From an uncultured Eubacteriales bacterium (GTDB lineage Bacteria; Bacillota; Clostridia; Monoglobales; Monoglobaceae), in assembly GCA_905205855.1 (NCBI GenBank), contig CAJLFL010000020.1, positions 1 through 16,429 on the forward strand: 16,429 nucleotides of DNA. Reading direction: 5' to 3'. Positions 13,991 to 16,429 of the stretch are shown in pieces. Below the pieces are notes generated by a model. The model made no database searches and was not told the origin of the DNA. It saw only the letters and a list, made by a program, of their open reading frames with translations. A program made the translations under genes and the position numbers. The number at the start of each line of letters is the position of its first letter. The first letter of the stretch is position 1.

Positions 13991-14743
13991 ATGTTATGCA
14001 AATTGATTTATAAAAGATGTCTTACGGACAATATTATGGATTATACCGTAATGTGTCCGGAAATGGCTGAAAATGCAAAGCCGGGACAGTTTTTGCATAT
14101 ATTATGCGGCGGAGAGGCTTATCTCAGACGTCCGATAAGCATATGTGATGTCGTTGACAAACGCTGTATAAGATTTGTATTTCAGATTAAGGGTGAAGGA
14201 ACTAAAGCCCTTACAAAATACGAAGAAGGCGACATGATAGATATTCTGGGGCCGCTCGGAAACGGATTTGATACTTCCGAAAATTATGACGGCGCAATTC
14301 TTCTTATCGGCGGCGGAATAGGAGTTTTTCCGCTTCTTGGACTTGCAAAAAGTCTGAACGGCAAGGCAACAGCATTGTTAGGGTTTCGCAGTAAGAATGA
14401 CGCAGTAATGACAGATGAGTTTGCAAAGGTCTGTAAGGACGTGTTTCTGGCTACAGATGACGGAAGCTGCGGCTATCATGGATTGGTTACGGACATATTG
14501 AGCAAGATAATTGAATCCAATAAGGTATCGGCGATTTACAGCTGTGGCCCTGCCTTAATGATGAAGGCTGTATCTGCGGCTGCTTCAGCTGCCGGAATAC
14601 CGGTACAGGTGTCACTGGAGGAAAGAATGGGTTGCGGCGTGGGTGCTTGTATGACATGTACTTGTACTGTTTCCGGAATGAAACGCCGCGTGTGCAAGGA
14701 CGGTCCTGTTTTTGACGGAACGGAGGTAGAGTGGAATGGCTGA
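13991..14743 (+). CDS. pyrK: PyrK, dihydroorotate dehydrogenase B electron-transfer subunit
   Basis: The 250-residue flavoprotein has the FAD motif RRPISI (46-51), an NAD-binding glycine-rich segment LIGGGIGVFPLLGLA (about residues 104-118), CGPALMMKAV (about 185-194), and a C-terminal 2Fe-2S cluster site with cysteines 215, 220, 223 and 235 (GCGVGACMTC then RRVC). It passes electrons between NAD and the PyrD FMN subunit in the heterotetrameric class 1B dihydroorotate dehydrogenase. AAGGAGGT (13977-13984) gives an ideal site for ATG 13991. The end of the gene overlaps the pyrD start by 8 bases, consistent with balanced subunit synthesis. Confidence 0.96.
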   Translation: MLCKLIYKRCLTDNIMDYTVMCPEMAENAKPGQFLHILCGGEAYLRRPISICDVVDKRCIRFVFQIKGEGTKALTKYEEGDMIDILGPLGNGFDTSENYDGAILLIGGGIGVFPLLGLAKSLNGKATALLGFRSKNDAVMTDEFAKVCKDVFLATDDGSCGYHGLVTDILSKIIESNKVSAIYSCGPALMMKAVSAAASAAGIPVQVSLEERMGCGVGACMTCTCTVSGMKRRVCKDGPVFDGTEVEWNG

Positions 14744-15644
14744 AATGAAGGTAAATATCGCAGGGGTTGAGTGGAAGAATCCTGTTACGACAGGCTCCGG
14801 AACATTCGGCTTCGGACGTGAGTACAGCGAATACTTTGATTTGTCGGAGCTTGGTGCGGTATGTCTTAAAGCGCTTTCAGCCAAACCGCGCTTGGGAAAT
14901 CCCTCGCCGAGAATTGCAGAAACCACAAAGGGGGTTCTGAACAGTGTTGGATTGCAAAATCCGGGTGCGGAGGCATTTATAGAAAAAGAGCTTCCGCGGC
15001 TCAGAAAATACGACACAAAGCTGATAGCCAACCTTTGCGGAGCATCGGTTGAAGATTACACGGAAGTTGCACAAATTCTTGATGATAAGGTTGATATGTT
15101 TGAACTTAACATATCCTGCCCTAATGTAAAAGAAGGCGGAATGGCATTTGGAACAAATCCAAAAATGGTTGAGGAGATAACCCAAAAGGTTAAAGCTGTA
15201 TCAAAGGTTCCTCTTATTGTAAAGCTTTCACCGAATGTAACCGATATAACAGAGATTGCACGTGCGGCTGAGGCAGGAGGCGCAGACGCGGTTTCGCTTA
15301 TAAACACTCTGCTTGGTATGAAAATTGATATAAATACACGCAGACCGATACTGCATAATAACATGGGAGGTCTTTCCGGACCTGCGGTAAAGCCGGTTGC
15401 TGTGCGTATGGTGTATCAGGTGCGCAAGGCAATAAAGCTTCCTATTATCGGCATGGGCGGCATCACATCTGCCGAGGATGCAATAGAATTTATGCTTGCC
15501 GGTGCAAATGCGATAGCGGTGGGGACGGCAGGCTTGGTCGATCCGTATGCATGGGTTAAGGTTATAAAGGGAATAGAAAGCTATCTTAATAAAAATAATA
15601 TAGCGGACGTCAATGATATTGTCGGTGCTGTTATACCAAATTAA
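14736..15644 (+). CDS. pyrD: PyrD, dihydroorotate dehydrogenase class 1B catalytic subunit
   Basis: The 302-residue FMN enzyme shows GSGTFGFGREY near the N-terminus, the NISCPNVKEGG motif with catalytic cysteine C128 (cysteine rather than serine marks class 1), and the FMN-phosphate region GMGGITSAEDAIEFMLAGA. GGLSGPAVKPVAVRMV is also typical. The adjacent pyrK gene confirms the NAD-linked 1B type. It oxidises dihydroorotate to orotate. The start at 14736 lies 8 bases after GGAGGT (14722-14727), within the end of pyrK; a second in-frame ATG at 14745 would be 17 bases away and is less likely. Confidence 0.97.
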   Translation: MAEMKVNIAGVEWKNPVTTGSGTFGFGREYSEYFDLSELGAVCLKALSAKPRLGNPSPRIAETTKGVLNSVGLQNPGAEAFIEKELPRLRKYDTKLIANLCGASVEDYTEVAQILDDKVDMFELNISCPNVKEGGMAFGTNPKMVEEITQKVKAVSKVPLIVKLSPNVTDITEIARAAEAGGADAVSLINTLLGMKIDINTRRPILHNNMGGLSGPAVKPVAVRMVYQVRKAIKLPIIGMGGITSAEDAIEFMLAGANAIAVGTAGLVDPYAWVKVIKGIESYLNKNNIADVNDIVGAVIPN

Positions 15645-15659
15645 AAGGAGGAATTATTT

Positions 15660-16238
15660 ATGACAAGTAATGAAATTATTGAAATGCTGAAAGAGGCAGG
15701 CGTACTTTTGGAGGGACACTTTCTTTTGACCTCCGGTCGTCACAGTGACAAATACATGCAGTGTGCAAAGATTTTTCAGGATGCAAAATACAGTGTTCCG
15801 CTTTGTGCTGAACTTGTAAAACAATACAAGGATGATAATATAGAAGTTGTTATAGGACCGGCAATAGGTGCGATTCAGATGTCATACGAAGTCGGCAAGC
15901 AGCTTGGTGTACGCAACATATTTGCAGAGCGTGACGGCGGCGGTGTTATGACGCTGCGCCGCGGGTTTACAATAGAACCGGGACAAAGAGTTTTGATTGT
16001 TGAGGATGTTGTTACGACCGGCGGAAGCGTAAAAGAGGTAATGGAACTTGTTAAGGAATCCGGCGGCGTAATTGCCGGTATAGGCTCCATTGTCGATCGC
16101 ACCGGCGGTAAAATTGATTTTGGTGTACCTTATAAGAGCGCGTTTTCTATGGATATAGTATCGTACGAAGCTGATGAATGCCCGATATGCAAAACAGGTG
16201 CTCCGCTTGTAAAGCCGGGAAGCCGCAAGGTGAAATAA
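15660..16238 (+). CDS. pyrE: PyrE, orotate phosphoribosyltransferase
   Basis: The 192-residue enzyme has the orotate-side segment LLTSGRHSDKYMQCAKIFQ (about residues 22-40), the loop FAERDGGGVMTLRRGF (about 86-101), and the PRPP-binding motif VLIVEDVVTTGGS (111-123). The C-terminal ECPICKTGAPLVKPGSRKV has a CPxC pair (C174, C177), a feature of the OPRTase subgroup found in many Clostridia and thermophiles. It converts orotate to OMP, the substrate of PyrF. AAGGAGG just upstream supports ATG 15660. It closes the pyr operon, and the next start codon follows one base after its stop. Confidence 0.96.
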   Translation: MTSNEIIEMLKEAGVLLEGHFLLTSGRHSDKYMQCAKIFQDAKYSVPLCAELVKQYKDDNIEVVIGPAIGAIQMSYEVGKQLGVRNIFAERDGGGVMTLRRGFTIEPGQRVLIVEDVVTTGGSVKEVMELVKESGGVIAGIGSIVDRTGGKIDFGVPYKSAFSMDIVSYEADECPICKTGAPLVKPGSRKVK

Positions 16239-16239
16239 T

Positions 16240-16429
16240 ATGTCAGATTATAATGACGGACACAGGGCAAGACTTGACAAAAAATCAAATATTGTCGGTT
16301 TTGAAAACCTTGAGGAACATGAACAGCTGGAAAAGTTTCTTTTTGCGGTTGAAAAACGGAGGGAAACAAATAAGCTTGCACAGAGACTTATAGTAAGATT
16401 CGGCGACCGGTATGGCGTGCTTTCTGAGT
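16240..16429 (+). CDS. radC: RadC-family (JAB domain) protein, N-terminal part
   Basis: An open frame of 63 codons runs to the window edge. It starts MSDYNDGHRARLDKKSNIVG and continues with FENLEEHEQLEKFLFAV, KRRETNKLAQRLIVRFGD and RYGVL. This is the helix-hairpin-helix-like N-terminal region of RadC/YsxA proteins (compare the family pattern HxGHRxRL, then LLFxxxxRxDTNxLAxxLLxxFG). The catalytic-like JAB/MPN metal motif would lie beyond the edge. The family was once called DNA repair protein RadC, but its role is unsettled. The ATG is one base after the pyrE stop, so the gene is probably co-transcribed with the pyr operon; a strong ribosome binding site is not evident. Confidence 0.8.
   Translation, partial: MSDYNDGHRARLDKKSNIVGFENLEEHEQLEKFLFAVEKRRETNKLAQRLIVRFGDRYGVLSE

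Noticed and set aside
1..16429. CRISPR arrays, insertion sequences with terminal repeats, rRNA genes
   Set aside because: No regularly spaced repeats, complete transposase frame or conserved rRNA sequence were seen; apart from the left-edge fragment the window is compact housekeeping genes.

Overview
The window looks like chromosomal DNA from an endospore-forming member of the class Clostridia (Bacillota). The evidence is moderately AT-rich sequence, strong AGGAGG-type ribosome binding sites, a BofA-family sporulation gene, a CtsR-McsA-McsB-ClpC protein-arginine-phosphorylation operon with a CtsR operator, and a gene order that is a shortened version of the Bacillus ylm-lspA-ylyB-pyr region. 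Nearly every complete gene lies on the + strand. The only minus-strand coding signal is a partial reading frame at the left edge.

Layout. (1) 1-263, minus strand: the start of a coiled-coil reading frame resembling the C-terminal part of large serine recombinases, possibly a mobile-element remnant. (2) 397-657: bofA, with a plausible SigmaE promoter. (3) 696-5283: a consensus SigmaA promoter, a CtsR operator, then ctsR, mcsA, mcsB and clpC, closed by a strong intrinsic terminator. This is the class III heat-shock/protein quality control operon; CtsR represses it, and McsA/McsB mark proteins with phospho-arginine for ClpC. (4) 5284-8777: a promoter region rich in inverted repeats, then an HlyD-type membrane adaptor gene, yggS, sepF and ylmH, ending in a hairpin terminator. 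SepF links this block to cell division. (5) 8805-10203: lspA (signal peptidase II) overlapping rluD/ylyB (23S rRNA pseudouridine synthase). (6) 10201-16238: a promoter/hairpin region followed by pyrR, pyrB, pyrC, pyrF, pyrK, pyrD and pyrE, a tightly packed UMP biosynthesis operon lacking carAB and a uracil permease gene. (7) 16240 to the right edge: the start of a radC-family gene.

Compared with Bacillus subtilis (ylmE-sepF-ylmG-ylmH-divIVA-ileS-ylyA-lspA-ylyB-pyrR-pyrP-pyrB-...), ylmG, divIVA, ileS, pyrP and carAB are absent here and an HlyD-like gene is fused to the front by a TAATG stop/start overlap. Most of the window is well-known housekeeping content. The less explained parts are the HlyD-like gene coupled to yggS-sepF with its dyad-rich promoter, the pyr leader without a recognisable PyrR-binding loop, and the long lspA/rluD overlap.
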